DNA of 64,000 bases from Chitinophagaceae bacterium (GCA_023957155.1 JAMLHK010000005.1:62001-126000), one strand, 5' to 3'. Shown: positions 25,807 through 36,034, counted from the stretch's first letter. Notes: generated from the letters alone by a model not told the origin. Translations and numbers: made by a program.

Positions 25807-27707
25807 TATACGGAGTTTCATACATAGCCTTGGCCTTTTTTATTTTTTTTGTAGGCCTGGTACTGGGCCTTTCTTTTTACCTGGCGAGAAAAACAAAATC
25901 CGCATCTAATTATTATGCTGCGGGGGGAAAAATTCACTGGTCGGTTAATGGTATTGCTTTTGCAGGAGATTATTTATCCGCGGCTTCCTTCCTGGGTATT
26001 TGCGGGATGATCGCCGTTTCCGGGTTTGACGGTTTTCTATATGCTATCGGCTTTCTTGCAGGATGGGTGGTTGCATTATTCCTGATTGCAGAACCGTTTA
26101 AAAAATTAGGAAAATATACGTTTACCGATGCCCTGAATGCCAAGTTTAATTCCCGGGCAATCACCTTAACGGCCTCTATAAGCACATTGATTATTTCTGT
26201 TTTTTATCTCATACCCCAGATGGTGGGCGCCGGTGATTTGGTTACGCCTCTTATGGGTTTGCCGCATTGGGCAGGTGTTTTATTTGTAGGGATCATTGTT
26301 ATTGTGATTGTGGCAACGGCGGGAATGGCTTCTACTACCTATGTACAGTTTTTAAAAGGCGGTTTATTAATTATCTTATCTACCATACTCACTGTTTACA
26401 TATTAAAAAACGGTTTTACCCTAACGCCCAACCAGCAGGACAAGGCGTATCATTCCTTTATAACGCTTCACCCGCAGATGATGGATAATAAAGTGGCATC
26501 TGTTCCGGATTGGGATGTGCTGGCCCAGGTACCCGTAAAAGGAAAAGAATTTGTTCAGCTGAAAAAAGAGGGTATTGTCCGGTGGTTTGACCTGGTGAAA
26601 GAAGATCAGCATTATATATTAAAGGAGGCGCTTTCTATCACAACGGATAGCCGGGGCAGCGTACTATATAATGGAGAGCCGCAGTCGGGTGGCAGGTTTT
26701 ACCAGGTAGGGCATCTGAATAAGATTGTAATAGATGGGAAAGAAGTAACGGAAACCGGTTCCCTCGGTCCTTTGGAATATTTATCTGTAATGGATAAAAG
26801 CATGCTTGTTCGTTTTAGCAACGCTAAATTTCAGCATGAGGGAGAAAGTGTATCACTGTATTATCAGCATACCACTTCCGGTAAAGACTTTTTGCTTCCG
26901 GGCCTGAAATATAAAATAGGCAAGGGCTCCAGCCTCTGGAGTAAGCTGGATTTTATTTCTCTTATGCTGGCTTTGTTCCTGGGTACTGCCGCACTGCCGC
27001 ATATCCTTATTCGTTATTATACGGTCAGATCATCAAAAGACGCCAGGAAATCAACCATTCTTGCTATTGCGGCTATCGGAACATTTTATGTGCTTACCTT
27101 ATATATGGGACTCGGCGCTGCCGTGAATGGTTCAATGGATGTAGAGTCCAGTAACATGGCGGCTCCCTTATTGGCAAGAGCGATAGGCGCCGTCTTATTT
27201 TCAGCCATTTCAGCGGTTGCATTTGCCACCATACTGGGTACAGTGGCGGGATTGATAGTGGCCGCCTCCGGCGCTATTGCCCATGATTTTATGGATGTGT
27301 ACCTGAAGAAAAACCTGAGCGATGCAGAAAAAGTGAAAGCAGGAAAATTAGCTGCCTTTGCAGTAGGATTGCTATCTATATTTCTGGGTATGGCTTTCAA
27401 AGGAATAAACGTATCTTTTTTAGTAGGATGGGCATTTGCCATTGCCGCATCTGCCAATCTCCCGGCCATTCTCTTCCTCCTCTTTTGGAAAAAGACTTCT
27501 GCAAAAGCCATCGCGTATTCCATTGTAGTAGGTATTGTGTCTTCGCTGGCGATCATCCTTACCTCTCCTACCATGTGGGATCGTTACGGGCTGGATCCGG
27601 CAGGCGCTATCCACCAGTTAGAAAACCCCGCCCTTATTTCTTTTCCTCTGGCAGTGCTTACCATTTATATATGCTCCCGGCTATACCCCCGAAAGGAGTT
27701 GGTTTAA
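25803..27707 (+). CDS. sodium:solute symporter (ActP-like, SSS family)
   Basis: A 634-residue transporter with about 13 membrane helices. The N-terminal region has YYAAGGKIHWSVNGIAFAGDYLSAASFLG, typical of acetate/short-chain-acid symporters, and helix 8-9 contains GLIVAASGAIAHDFMDVYLKK. Between helices 5 and 6 (~200-384) there is a hydrophilic insert of about 180 residues, longer than in E. coli ActP (549 residues in total). The gene overlaps the DUF485 gene by 4 bp. By family it takes up acetate, pyruvate or a related monocarboxylate with Na+. Together with the hydroxybutyrate genes it points to use of small organic acids. Confidence 0.87.
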   Translation: MIYGVSYIALAFFIFFVGLVLGLSFYLARKTKSASNYYAAGGKIHWSVNGIAFAGDYLSAASFLGICGMIAVSGFDGFLYAIGFLAGWVVALFLIAEPFKKLGKYTFTDALNAKFNSRAITLTASISTLIISVFYLIPQMVGAGDLVTPLMGLPHWAGVLFVGIIVIVIVATAGMASTTYVQFLKGGLLIILSTILTVYILKNGFTLTPNQQDKAYHSFITLHPQMMDNKVASVPDWDVLAQVPVKGKEFVQLKKEGIVRWFDLVKEDQHYILKEALSITTDSRGSVLYNGEPQSGGRFYQVGHLNKIVIDGKEVTETGSLGPLEYLSVMDKSMLVRFSNAKFQHEGESVSLYYQHTTSGKDFLLPGLKYKIGKGSSLWSKLDFISLMLALFLGTAALPHILIRYYTVRSSKDARKSTILAIAAIGTFYVLTLYMGLGAAVNGSMDVESSNMAAPLLARAIGAVLFSAISAVAFATILGTVAGLIVAASGAIAHDFMDVYLKKNLSDAEKVKAGKLAAFAVGLLSIFLGMAFKGINVSFLVGWAFAIAASANLPAILFLLFWKKTSAKAIAYSIVVGIVSSLAIILTSPTMWDRYGLDPAGAIHQLENPALISFPLAVLTIYICSRLYPRKELV

Positions 27708-27915
27708 ACGCTGCGCGGAGATGAGCGTTGCCATCCGGGGCCCATCTTTTTATGGGGTTGGAATATTAGCCGTATTGTCTGGAAAATGTATTGCGGGTCT
27801 TTATATCCGATGGGATGCCGTATCATATAGCCGTGATCTGCTGCCTGTCCGAAAGATGACCAGGTTATGAGGGTTACCGGGATTTATGATAGAAAATTAT
27901 CAAAATGATCATATC
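27708..27915. other. intergenic region after the symporter operon
   Basis: A short inverted repeat CCCAT / ATGGG around 27740-27757 is not followed by a T-run. No gene or clear promoter is seen. Confidence 0.35.
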
Positions 27916-28995
27916 ATGAAAGTAAAAAATATCATCCTGCTTATTGGGTTTCTATGGATTTACAATGATGGATCAGGTCAGGCTGCTGCCCGGAAGATAG
28001 ACCTGGGTGGTGGGGTATCTATAGAAATGGTTCAGATCCCTGCAGGTAAATTTATGATGGGAAGCACAAAGGAGGAGAAGATCTGGGCAACGGGATGGGA
28101 AGGAGGTGCAGAGCCGGGCCCGGGGCTTCCGGGAACCGGGGAACGGGAAATGTATGAAGGGGAGCACCCGCGTCCTGTGCATATTAAGGATGCGTTCTGG
28201 ATGGGACGAACGGAGGTTACGGTAGCTCAGTTCAGGCGTTTTATTGAGGAAACGGGCTACGTTACGGATGCAGAAAAACCGGGTGGTGAAACGCAGGTGT
28301 TTGATATCAACTGGGAGATAAAAGGTACCTGGCCTCCCTATCCGTGGGTTTCCATGAAGGGAAAGAGCTGGCGTGATCCGAATTTTGGTTTTCCGTTGCG
28401 GGATGTTTACCCGGTGGTTTGTGTGAGTTACAATGACAATAAAGCATTTTGTGAATGGCTGACCAAAAAGGAAAGAGCAGCCGGTCGGTTACCCGAAGGA
28501 TTAGTATATCGCTTACCCACCGAAGCAGAGTGGGAATATGCCTGCCGGGGAGGAAAGGAAGGCAGTACCTATTTCTGGTGGGGAAACGATCTGAGTGAGG
28601 GGGAAGGGAGGCTGAATATTTCAGGTATGGATTTTTTGCCGGGCAGGAATAAGGCATGGCCCTATAATAAAGTACCCTGGAGCGATGGCTTTGCTTTTGT
28701 TTCACCGGTGGATTTTTATGGAGAGAAAGGGCGTAACGGTTTCGGACTGGCGGATATGTTGGGAAATGTATGGGAATTTGTGCTGGATGATTTTGACCCC
28801 AAAGGCGGCCATGAAAAAGTATATTTGGGTAAAGAGGGTAAGGTGGTTCATAATGTTTGCAAAGGGGGTAACTACTATGATGTTCCCGGAAATGCGCGCT
28901 GTGCTGTGCGCCTCGGTATAAAGAGCACCAGCTATTCTGATTCGCGGGATGGATTCAGGATTTGTCTCGGTGTACCTGTAGGGAATGGGCAATAG
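27916..28995 (+). CDS. formylglycine-generating-enzyme-like (SUMF1 domain) secreted protein
   Basis: About 359 residues from ATG 27916, which starts directly at a signal peptide (MKVKNIILLIGFLW, cleavage near GSGQA); ATG 27886 would add 10 residues. The SUMF1/FGE fold is complete: IPAGKFMMGS, EVTVAQFRRFIEETGY, VSYNDNKAFCEWLTKK, RLPTEAEWEYACRGG, MLGNVWEFVLDD, KGGNYYD and SRDGFRIC. The paired active-site cysteines of true formylglycine-generating enzymes are not at the expected place, so sulfatase activation is doubtful. Proteins of this type often act in lectin-like binding or other redox chemistry. No sulfatase gene is in the window. Confidence 0.8.
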   Translation: MKVKNIILLIGFLWIYNDGSGQAAARKIDLGGGVSIEMVQIPAGKFMMGSTKEEKIWATGWEGGAEPGPGLPGTGEREMYEGEHPRPVHIKDAFWMGRTEVTVAQFRRFIEETGYVTDAEKPGGETQVFDINWEIKGTWPPYPWVSMKGKSWRDPNFGFPLRDVYPVVCVSYNDNKAFCEWLTKKERAAGRLPEGLVYRLPTEAEWEYACRGGKEGSTYFWWGNDLSEGEGRLNISGMDFLPGRNKAWPYNKVPWSDGFAFVSPVDFYGEKGRNGFGLADMLGNVWEFVLDDFDPKGGHEKVYLGKEGKVVHNVCKGGNYYDVPGNARCAVRLGIKSTSYSDSRDGFRICLGVPVGNGQ

Positions 28996-29189
28996 TGGAT
29001 CGTGAATAAGGGAAACGTTAAACGGGAAAATGGAGATATCTTACATTCACTATGGACTGTTCACATTGCCTTTCATCATTCACCAGGTTGAGCTGCTATC
29101 CCTGTTGTAGATGTCTCTTCAGCCGGTGATCATATTAATCCTTAAACAAGTACTATAGAATTAAATTGTATATCTCAACACTTATTGTA

Positions 29190-30719
29190 ATGGTTAAATT
29201 TCATATTTCTGTTTTGTTGTGGTCAATGCTTGTTCTTCCGGCTTTTGGAGAAGTAAATCTGCAACAACCGCCTGTTTTTAAAGCGGGATTTGCGGAGCGC
29301 GACATCACGCCGGATATTGGTATGGAGCAGCCCGGCAATTATGGCAAAAGTTATCACCGCAGTTTTCACGATCAGTGTAAAGTCCGGGCTGTGGTTTTTG
29401 ATGACGGGAAAAAACGGGTAGCCCTTGTGGGACTCGATTTACTCTTTGTAACAAGAAGTATAGTTCAGGAAACAAGAGCCGAAATTCAAAAACGTTGCGG
29501 AATAAGTGCCGATGCGATAATGATCGGGGCTTCTCATTCCCATTCATCAGGCCCGATAGGTATGGGAGAGCCGGGCGATTATGATAAAGCTTCCCCGTTA
29601 GTAAAGGATTTGGTGAATAAAGAATCCATTGTTTCAGATCCGGGGTTCATACAATACCTGAAGAAGCAGATTGTTGAAGCGGTTGTATTTGCTGATGCCG
29701 GTCGCGTTGATGCAAAGCTGGCCGTTGGTACGGGGCATGAAGATAAAGTATCCTTTAACCGGCGTCAGCGTATGAAAAACGGGTTAACGTATTCTCATGC
29801 CGGGGTAGGGAATCCTGATATTATTGATTATGCCGGTCCTGTTGATCCGGATGTGGGCACCATAGGTGTATGGGATCTAAAGAATAATTTACTTGGCGTA
29901 GTGGTTAATTTTGCCAATCATAATACCACTAACCCCGGCGGTATATCGGCCAATTGGGTTGGTGCTATGGAGGCAACGCTTCGCCGGGCAACAGGCAATG
30001 CTGCTTTACCCGTGGTGTTTATGCAGGGTGCCTGCGGCGATATCACCCAGGTAGATAACCTGGCGAAATATGCAAATCCTTCATCGGAAGAGTGGTGGGA
30101 AATGGTGGGAGGCCGCATTGGTGCGGAAGTATATAAAACCTTGCTGCTGATAAGGCGTGGAGCCGGGCAGGATATCCCGTTGGATACGCGTCAGAAAGTC
30201 TGGACTATAAAGCGCAGGGTACCCTCTCCCGCAAAAGTGAAGCGGGCGCTTGAGCTGGTAAAGCAGGGACCGGAAAAAGCAGGTAGCGTGGAATGGACGT
30301 TCGCGAAGGAGACCTTAATGTTGGATGCGATGTTAAAAGTTCGTTCTGCGGCGGAAGTGGAAGTACAGGCAGTGCAGGTAGGACCGGCAGTATTTGTTTC
30401 TAACCCTGCGGAGTATTTTGTACAGTATGCGCTTGATATTAAGAAGGCAAGTAAATTTCCTTTCACCTTTGTAGTAGAGCTGGCCAACGGGTGCGTAGGT
30501 TATGTACCCACGGAGGAAGCGATGGGACCTAACGGGGGCGGATATGAAACCCGGTTAACCTCTTACAGTAATCTGGAAGTATCTGCCGGCCGCCAGTTTG
30601 CAAATACCGGGATTCAGCTGGCCAATGAAATGAGTCCCGGCATCGTTCCTGCGCCACCACCACCTCCGCCGTTTAAAGGGCCCTGGACGTATGGAAACCT
30701 TCCGCCTGAACTGGATTAG
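29190..30719 (+). CDS. secreted neutral-ceramidase-like protein (first of two)
   Basis: About 509 residues from ATG 29190 (TTG 29166 gives no better signal). The signal peptide is cleaved near AFGE. The ceramidase-like alkaline fold is indicated by AGFAERDITPDIG at the start, VALVGLDLLFV, a metal-binding GASHSHSSGP, VVNFANHNTT, and VELANGCVGYVPTEEA. At the place of the neutral-ceramidase GDVSPN motif with its nucleophilic Ser the sequence reads CGDITQV, so the usual nucleophile is absent. It is therefore probably not a classical ceramidase; such proteins are common in carbohydrate loci of Bacteroidota and Planctomycetes. A C-terminal PPPPPPF tract is present. Confidence 0.78.
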   Translation: MVKFHISVLLWSMLVLPAFGEVNLQQPPVFKAGFAERDITPDIGMEQPGNYGKSYHRSFHDQCKVRAVVFDDGKKRVALVGLDLLFVTRSIVQETRAEIQKRCGISADAIMIGASHSHSSGPIGMGEPGDYDKASPLVKDLVNKESIVSDPGFIQYLKKQIVEAVVFADAGRVDAKLAVGTGHEDKVSFNRRQRMKNGLTYSHAGVGNPDIIDYAGPVDPDVGTIGVWDLKNNLLGVVVNFANHNTTNPGGISANWVGAMEATLRRATGNAALPVVFMQGACGDITQVDNLAKYANPSSEEWWEMVGGRIGAEVYKTLLLIRRGAGQDIPLDTRQKVWTIKRRVPSPAKVKRALELVKQGPEKAGSVEWTFAKETLMLDAMLKVRSAAEVEVQAVQVGPAVFVSNPAEYFVQYALDIKKASKFPFTFVVELANGCVGYVPTEEAMGPNGGGYETRLTSYSNLEVSAGRQFANTGIQLANEMSPGIVPAPPPPPPFKGPWTYGNLPPELD

Positions 30720-30761
30720 TTTGCCTGTTATTAAAATGAAGTCATCATATCCGAAAAAATT

Positions 30762-32024
30762 ATGAACACAAATAAGTTGGTTTATCACCGGCGACAGTTT
30801 ATTGCAACTGTGGCAACGGCAACCGGGGGATTGTTATTTCCTGCTGATCATCTCCTGGCAAACCCTAAGGAGCCTTTGCCGTCTACTAAGCACTTTTGGT
30901 ATAAAAGAGCATTAAATGAGCCTTATATTGATTCGCAATCCGGGCACCGGGCATTTGGTTTTACAGACGGGAAAATATTAATGTCGGAAGACAACAGCCA
31001 TTCCTGGCCTTATGTGTCGGATTTCTGGGATGCAAAAAATATTACGTTTAGTCATCTTTTTAAAAACGGGAATGTGCTTTTTGCCACCCGTAACAGGTTA
31101 TATTTAAGCACGGACCGCCTTAAAACACTCCGGGAGATCATCGTTAAAAATCCGGACGGCTCGGATTATCTTCCCCATATTCCCAAAAATCCTGAGTATC
31201 CGGGCTGGTATTTCATGCCGCTCTGCGGAGTAAATTCATGGACGATTGATGGTATGGAGATGCTGGTTTGGGGTAACTATTCAAATGTAGCGGGAGGAGC
31301 AGTACCCGTTAATATATATTATTCCACGGATAATGGACGGACCGTAAAGATCGCGTATACCTTCGGTCAGAATCCGTACTACCGGGATAATGGAAGCGGG
31401 GGAGGATCAACGGGAGCCTTGCTTGGAAACCCGGATAACCCTCTTTTTTGCCGTCACATCCATTGTGTGGCATACAATCCTGTTGAGAAAGCATTTTATG
31501 CCTGTACCGGTGATGGAGATCGTCCCGGAAGTCATGAATGTAAGTGGCTGAGGGGAACCTATGATCTTTCACGGGATGAGTGGAGCTGGAAAGTGATCAT
31601 TGAAGCCAGTCTTAACACCCGGTATAAGAGTGGCGGAATTAATTTTGTTAATGGCAAATTATACTTCGTGAGTGATGCCAACGGGCCGGAACCGTATGAC
31701 AGGGGTATATTTTGTTGTGATCCGGCAGATATCGCCAATAAGGAAAAACATACGTTGCTGTTTCAGCCGCGCTATGAATCGGCCAATATGATCATCCAGG
31801 ACGGGGTTATTCTTGCTGCACATTATGCAACCGCATCGCCGTGGAAATGCGGAATTATATATTCCCCGGATATGGGAAAGACATGGAGTGAGTATGATCT
31901 GACGGAGCTGGGTCCCCGGTCTCCGGTAAGACTCCAGTATAAGAATTCGGAAGGATGGTTCCGTCTTGATCTTCGTTCGGGATGGATAGATCGTGCAGAG
32001 GTGCTGTTCATAAAGCCGAAATAG
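30762..32024 (+). CDS. sialidase-like beta-propeller protein (BNR/Asp-box), Tat-type signal
   Basis: A 420-residue exported protein. The N-terminus has HRRQFIATVATATGG, a twin-arginine-type signal. Asp-box-like turns are visible as SEDNSHSW, STDNGRT and SPDMGKTW, spaced as in a six-bladed sialidase/neuraminidase-like propeller. The catalytic Arg triad and Tyr/Glu pair of true sialidases cannot be assigned from the sequence. It follows the ceramidase-like gene after 42 bp. Glycan binding or an unknown glycosidase activity is likely. Confidence 0.65.
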   Translation: MNTNKLVYHRRQFIATVATATGGLLFPADHLLANPKEPLPSTKHFWYKRALNEPYIDSQSGHRAFGFTDGKILMSEDNSHSWPYVSDFWDAKNITFSHLFKNGNVLFATRNRLYLSTDRLKTLREIIVKNPDGSDYLPHIPKNPEYPGWYFMPLCGVNSWTIDGMEMLVWGNYSNVAGGAVPVNIYYSTDNGRTVKIAYTFGQNPYYRDNGSGGGSTGALLGNPDNPLFCRHIHCVAYNPVEKAFYACTGDGDRPGSHECKWLRGTYDLSRDEWSWKVIIEASLNTRYKSGGINFVNGKLYFVSDANGPEPYDRGIFCCDPADIANKEKHTLLFQPRYESANMIIQDGVILAAHYATASPWKCGIIYSPDMGKTWSEYDLTELGPRSPVRLQYKNSEGWFRLDLRSGWIDRAEVLFIKPK

Positions 32025-32092
32025 TCCGCTGTAAATAACCTCGTGTAAAATCATATTGACTCGACTTAATAAACCCGTATACATTGATCAGA

Positions 32093-35000
32093 ATGCAGTT
32101 AAATTTAGTCAGGCCCCTGTTCCCGGTATTACCGGTTGTATTCGTATTCCTGTTATCATCATGCAATGAAAGAGCCGGCCAGCCCCCGTTCTCTCCCCGT
32201 GAAGCGCTTTCTACTTTTCGTCTCCCGAATGAATATAGAATTGAACTGGCGGCCTCCGAACCGCTCATAAGCGATCCGGTGGAGATTGCGTTTGATGAAG
32301 ATGGTAAGATGTACGTGGTACAGATGGATGATTATCCATCCGACCGTATGGATGACTATGGCGCTGATAATGCACCCCGGAGTAAGATCATGTTGCTTGA
32401 AGATAAGGATGGAGACGGCTTTTTTGAGTCGGGAACGGTGTTTGCAGAAGGATTACATTACGCAAACGGGGTAATGCCCTGGAAAGGGGGAGTGCTGATA
32501 GCCTCTGCACCTGATATTTTATTTTTAAAAGATACCGATGGTGATGGAAAAGCAGATGAAAAAAAAGTACTGCTTACCGGCTTTGCGGTAACGAATCCGC
32601 AGTTAAGAATGAGCAGCCTGCGGTATGGATTAGATAACTGGGTTTATGCCGCATATTCCCATGCAGGCGGCGGCAAATGGCGCGAAGAATTTAAAGGAAA
32701 AGGCAGCCCGCTGTATTTTCCTGATAAGCCCGATCAGCAACTGCCTCCATTGCTTCCCGGAACAAATATCCGGTTTATGCCGGGTGAATATAAAGCAGAG
32801 GCGTCCGGCGGTATGTCTCAGTTTGGTTTGTCTTTTGACAGGTCGGGAAACCAGTTTACCGTATGGAATAATGTGCATATCCGGCATGTGGTAATTAATG
32901 AAAAGTATGTATCCAATAATCCTTTTCTGAGCGTTGGAGCTACTATGGCCGATATCTCAGATCATGGAAATGCAGCGCCGGTATATGCGATCACCCGGGA
33001 TATGCTCAATCTTCATGAATCTGAGATGGGGCATTTTACTTCTGCGTGCGGGATAACGGAGTATACCGGCGGCCTTTTTAAAGGGAAGTATGCGAATGCT
33101 TCTTTTGTGTGTGAGCCGGTTTCTAATATCGTACATGCCGACATTCTCGTTCCCAATGGTCCTACGTTCACGGCCGAAAGGGCGGAAAAGGAAAAGGAGT
33201 TCCTGGCCTCGACCGATAGTTGGTTTCGCCCGGTGAATTTAACCACCGGCCCGGACGGGGCTTTATATGTGGTAGATTTTTACAGAAAATTAGTGGAGCA
33301 TCCCGACTGGCTGGCGATGGCCGACTCAAGTGGTTTTTATACACACGCCGGTAAAATAAAAGAATCCGATTTCCTGGAAGGCAATGACCGGGGAAGGATT
33401 TACAGGGTTGTTCCGAAAGATTTTAAGACGGATAAAAAGAGCGCAGCAAAGTTGAGCAATGCCGATATACAGACATTGGTAAATAATCTGAATGATCCCG
33501 GTCTTTGGTGGAGGACGAATGCACAGCGATTGCTGGTAGACCGCAAAGATGAAAGTGCCGTTCCCTTAGTCAGGGAACTGTTATCCCGAAACATTTCGGC
33601 TGAAGGAAAGATACATGCGTTATGGACATTAGAGGGGTTGGGCGCGTTGCCCGATAGCATATTGGAAAATGCTTTTCAGGATGCCGGCCCCATAGTGAGG
33701 AAGCAGGCGATCTTATTAGCAGAAAAAAGAATAGAGAATAGCAGTATGCTTGAAAAAGTGATCCGGGCTTCATCAGATCCGGATCCTTATGTTCAGTTTC
33801 AGGCAGTGCTGACCTTAAGTAATGTTACGGGATCGTACCCGGAGATTTTTCCCGCGCTGTACCAGGTCATCTCTGCCCATATCGGGGATCCCTGGTTCCA
33901 GATTGCCGTTTTATTGGGCGCGGGTGAGCATGCGATTCAGTGGTTTGAAGCCTGTAAAGATTTTGATGCAAAAGATAGTTCGGCAGAAACGGGAAAGAAA
34001 GAATTTTTAAAAAGGATTACCTCGATAACCGGGGCCAGGTATAAACAAAATGAATTATCCTCCTTGGTGAAAATAATATCTGCGGTAAAGGATACGGGAG
34101 TGGTAATTGCCGGACTGCAGGGTATAGAGCGCGGCATGAAACGTAATATCAATCCTGTTCAACTCACTCCGGAAGGGCAGCAAGGACTGATGGCGTTGAT
34201 CTCAGACCGGCCGCGCAATGTAAGAGCCGCTGCTATGGGAATGGCCGCCCGGTTACAGTTGACGGCTTCCGGGGGGCTGACCCGTATTATCAGCCAATCA
34301 AAGCATATAGTGTCAGACACTACCCTGGACCCCGGAGACCGGGTGCTGGCTGTTCAGGCTTTGGGACTGGATCCCGGCGGGCTGCCTTTTACTGTATTGG
34401 AAGCCCTACTTCAAGGCAGCCAGCCTTTGGATATTCAACTGGCTGTGGTAAATGTTCTTTTAAGCAGCCGGCAGAATACTGCTACGGAAATACTGTTGAA
34501 TAAATGGAGCTTGTTTAATCCCCGGATACATACCATCGTGGAAACGGGATTTCTGGCAAGAAAGGACCGATCGGAATCCTTAATGAACGCTATCGGATCC
34601 GGAAAGATAAAACCTGCGTGGATAAGCAGAAATACGCAAAACCGGCTATTAACCTTTTCAGACAGCACGATAAGGGAAACGGCAAAAAAAGTATTTAAGG
34701 ACGTTGGCAGCAGAAGCCGGGAGCAGGTTATCCATGACTATAATGTATCTACTACAGGTAATGGTGATCCGGCTAATGGCAAAGCGGTATTCAGCCGGGC
34801 TTGCGGCGTTTGCCATTCCTTAGAGGGGGTAGGTGTGAATTTTGGCCCGGATTTACATAGCGTTAGTCATCAGACAAAGATCAATCTCCTGACCATGATC
34901 TTAGATCCCAATCATGATATTGCTCCGGGTTACGAGGGATATACGATTGAAACATCAGACGGCGGGACTTTTGTGGGTATTATTGAAAGTGAAAACAGTT

Positions 35001-35167
35001 CCGGTATCGTCCTGAAGAGCCAGGGCGGAGTAGTACATACCATTTTGAAGAGTGATATCAGGTCTATGTCACCCCTGCCCGTTTCTTTGATGCCCGAAGA
35101 GCTGGAGTCCTCTGTTAATAAAGAAGAGATGGCGGATCTGCTGGAGTATATCAAAACATTGAAGTAA
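32093..35167 (+). CDS. heme-binding beta-propeller/HEAT-repeat lipoprotein (PVC-type), CGVCH
   Basis: 1024 residues from ATG 32093 (TTG 32084 adds three residues). Lipobox LSSC gives Cys24. The propeller domain (~45-430) contains LEDKDGDGFFE, KDTDGDGKADE, and DSWFRPVNLTTGPDGALYVVDFY. HEAT repeats occupy ~450-820 (RELLSRNISAEGKIHALWTLEGL and similar). The cytochrome c module has CGVCH at 904-908 and ends with the SLMPEEL region that probably supplies the distal Met. It is the second of three paralogous architectures in the window; the other two are at 17359 and 47835. A role in periplasmic sugar oxidation or electron transfer is inferred. Confidence 0.88.
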   Translation: MQLNLVRPLFPVLPVVFVFLLSSCNERAGQPPFSPREALSTFRLPNEYRIELAASEPLISDPVEIAFDEDGKMYVVQMDDYPSDRMDDYGADNAPRSKIMLLEDKDGDGFFESGTVFAEGLHYANGVMPWKGGVLIASAPDILFLKDTDGDGKADEKKVLLTGFAVTNPQLRMSSLRYGLDNWVYAAYSHAGGGKWREEFKGKGSPLYFPDKPDQQLPPLLPGTNIRFMPGEYKAEASGGMSQFGLSFDRSGNQFTVWNNVHIRHVVINEKYVSNNPFLSVGATMADISDHGNAAPVYAITRDMLNLHESEMGHFTSACGITEYTGGLFKGKYANASFVCEPVSNIVHADILVPNGPTFTAERAEKEKEFLASTDSWFRPVNLTTGPDGALYVVDFYRKLVEHPDWLAMADSSGFYTHAGKIKESDFLEGNDRGRIYRVVPKDFKTDKKSAAKLSNADIQTLVNNLNDPGLWWRTNAQRLLVDRKDESAVPLVRELLSRNISAEGKIHALWTLEGLGALPDSILENAFQDAGPIVRKQAILLAEKRIENSSMLEKVIRASSDPDPYVQFQAVLTLSNVTGSYPEIFPALYQVISAHIGDPWFQIAVLLGAGEHAIQWFEACKDFDAKDSSAETGKKEFLKRITSITGARYKQNELSSLVKIISAVKDTGVVIAGLQGIERGMKRNINPVQLTPEGQQGLMALISDRPRNVRAAAMGMAARLQLTASGGLTRIISQSKHIVSDTTLDPGDRVLAVQALGLDPGGLPFTVLEALLQGSQPLDIQLAVVNVLLSSRQNTATEILLNKWSLFNPRIHTIVETGFLARKDRSESLMNAIGSGKIKPAWISRNTQNRLLTFSDSTIRETAKKVFKDVGSRSREQVIHDYNVSTTGNGDPANGKAVFSRACGVCHSLEGVGVNFGPDLHSVSHQTKINLLTMILDPNHDIAPGYEGYTIETSDGGTFVGIIESENSSGIVLKSQGGVVHTILKSDIRSMSPLPVSLMPEELESSVNKEEMADLLEYIKTLK

Positions 35168-35336
35168 AGAAGAGGGGTACATGGTCGTTCCCTACCGATG
35201 AGAAAGGTAATGAGGGTATTTTAGTTTTCTCTTACGGATTTTCTATTGTAATTATTAAAAAAGTTATTTCTTATCTTTATAAGGGCTACAGGTGTATTTT
35301 GTATCGTAGATGCATAACATATCTCTGCATTGTTTT

Positions 35337-35939
35337 ATGAAACCGACTTTCCGCAATGAGCAACAGGTGGTGAGAGAGATGATAAATAATGACATCTCTG
35401 CGTTTGATGCTGTGTATTGGAAATACCATAAGGCGGTTTACCTGAATATTATTAAACTGGTAAAAGATCCTGAGGTTTCAAAAGATATCTTACAGGAAGT
35501 ATTCGTTGCGCTCTGGATAAAAAGACAAACCCTGAATCCTGAGATGGGTATTGGAGGATGGCTTTTTACTACAAGCTATCATAAATCTGTTGACTACCTG
35601 AAAATTACACAGACTGCCTCCCGGTTTACCCGTGAACAGCATATAATCGAAGTATGGGTTGACCCCGGTAAAGAAGAAGAAAAGGAAAGCCGGTTACAAT
35701 TGATTCAGCAGGCGGTAAGTAATTTGTCTCCCCAAAAAAGAAAAGTATTTGAGTTGTGCAAGTATAAAGGGAAGACGTATGAAGAAACGGCAAGAGAACT
35801 GAATATCTCAAAATATACCGTCAAAGAATATCTTTCCGAATCCCTCTCTTATATCAAAGAATACATTCATGGGCAATCTACGCAGTCATTGATTGACTGT
35901 TTACTTATTTTATTTGCCCTATACCCCCCCGTTATCTGA
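35337..35939 (+). CDS. ECF-family RNA polymerase sigma factor (second locus)
   Basis: About 200 residues from ATG 35337 (ATG 35310 adds a poorly conserved nine-residue leader). Region 2 is at ~15-60 (YWKYHKAVYLNIIKLVKDPEVS, DILQEVFVALW). Region 4 is at ~115-170 (LSPQKRKVFELCKYKGKTYEETARELNISKYTVKEYL). The tail SLIDCLLILFALYPPVI is hydrophobic, as in the sigma at 1586. FecR follows after 95 bp. Expected targets are the SusCD genes downstream. Confidence 0.92.
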   Translation: MKPTFRNEQQVVREMINNDISAFDAVYWKYHKAVYLNIIKLVKDPEVSKDILQEVFVALWIKRQTLNPEMGIGGWLFTTSYHKSVDYLKITQTASRFTREQHIIEVWVDPGKEEEKESRLQLIQQAVSNLSPQKRKVFELCKYKGKTYEETARELNISKYTVKEYLSESLSYIKEYIHGQSTQSLIDCLLILFALYPPVI

Positions 35940-36034
35940 ATATTCCGGTATTTAGTTATAGGAGATGTACGGGGGATGAATCCTCTCATTGGTACACTGC
36001 TCAAATAATAATACTAAAAATCGGGAAAAAAGAA

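Noticed and set aside
27916-28995. true sulfatase-activating enzyme
   Set aside because: The cysteine pair required for formylglycine formation is not recognisable and no sulfatase is nearby.
29190-30719. true neutral ceramidase
   Set aside because: The nucleophile motif GDVSPN is not conserved.
30762-32024. sialidase acting on sialic acid
   Set aside because: Only Asp-box turns are visible; the Arg triad and catalytic Tyr/Glu cannot be identified and no sialic-acid catabolic genes are present.
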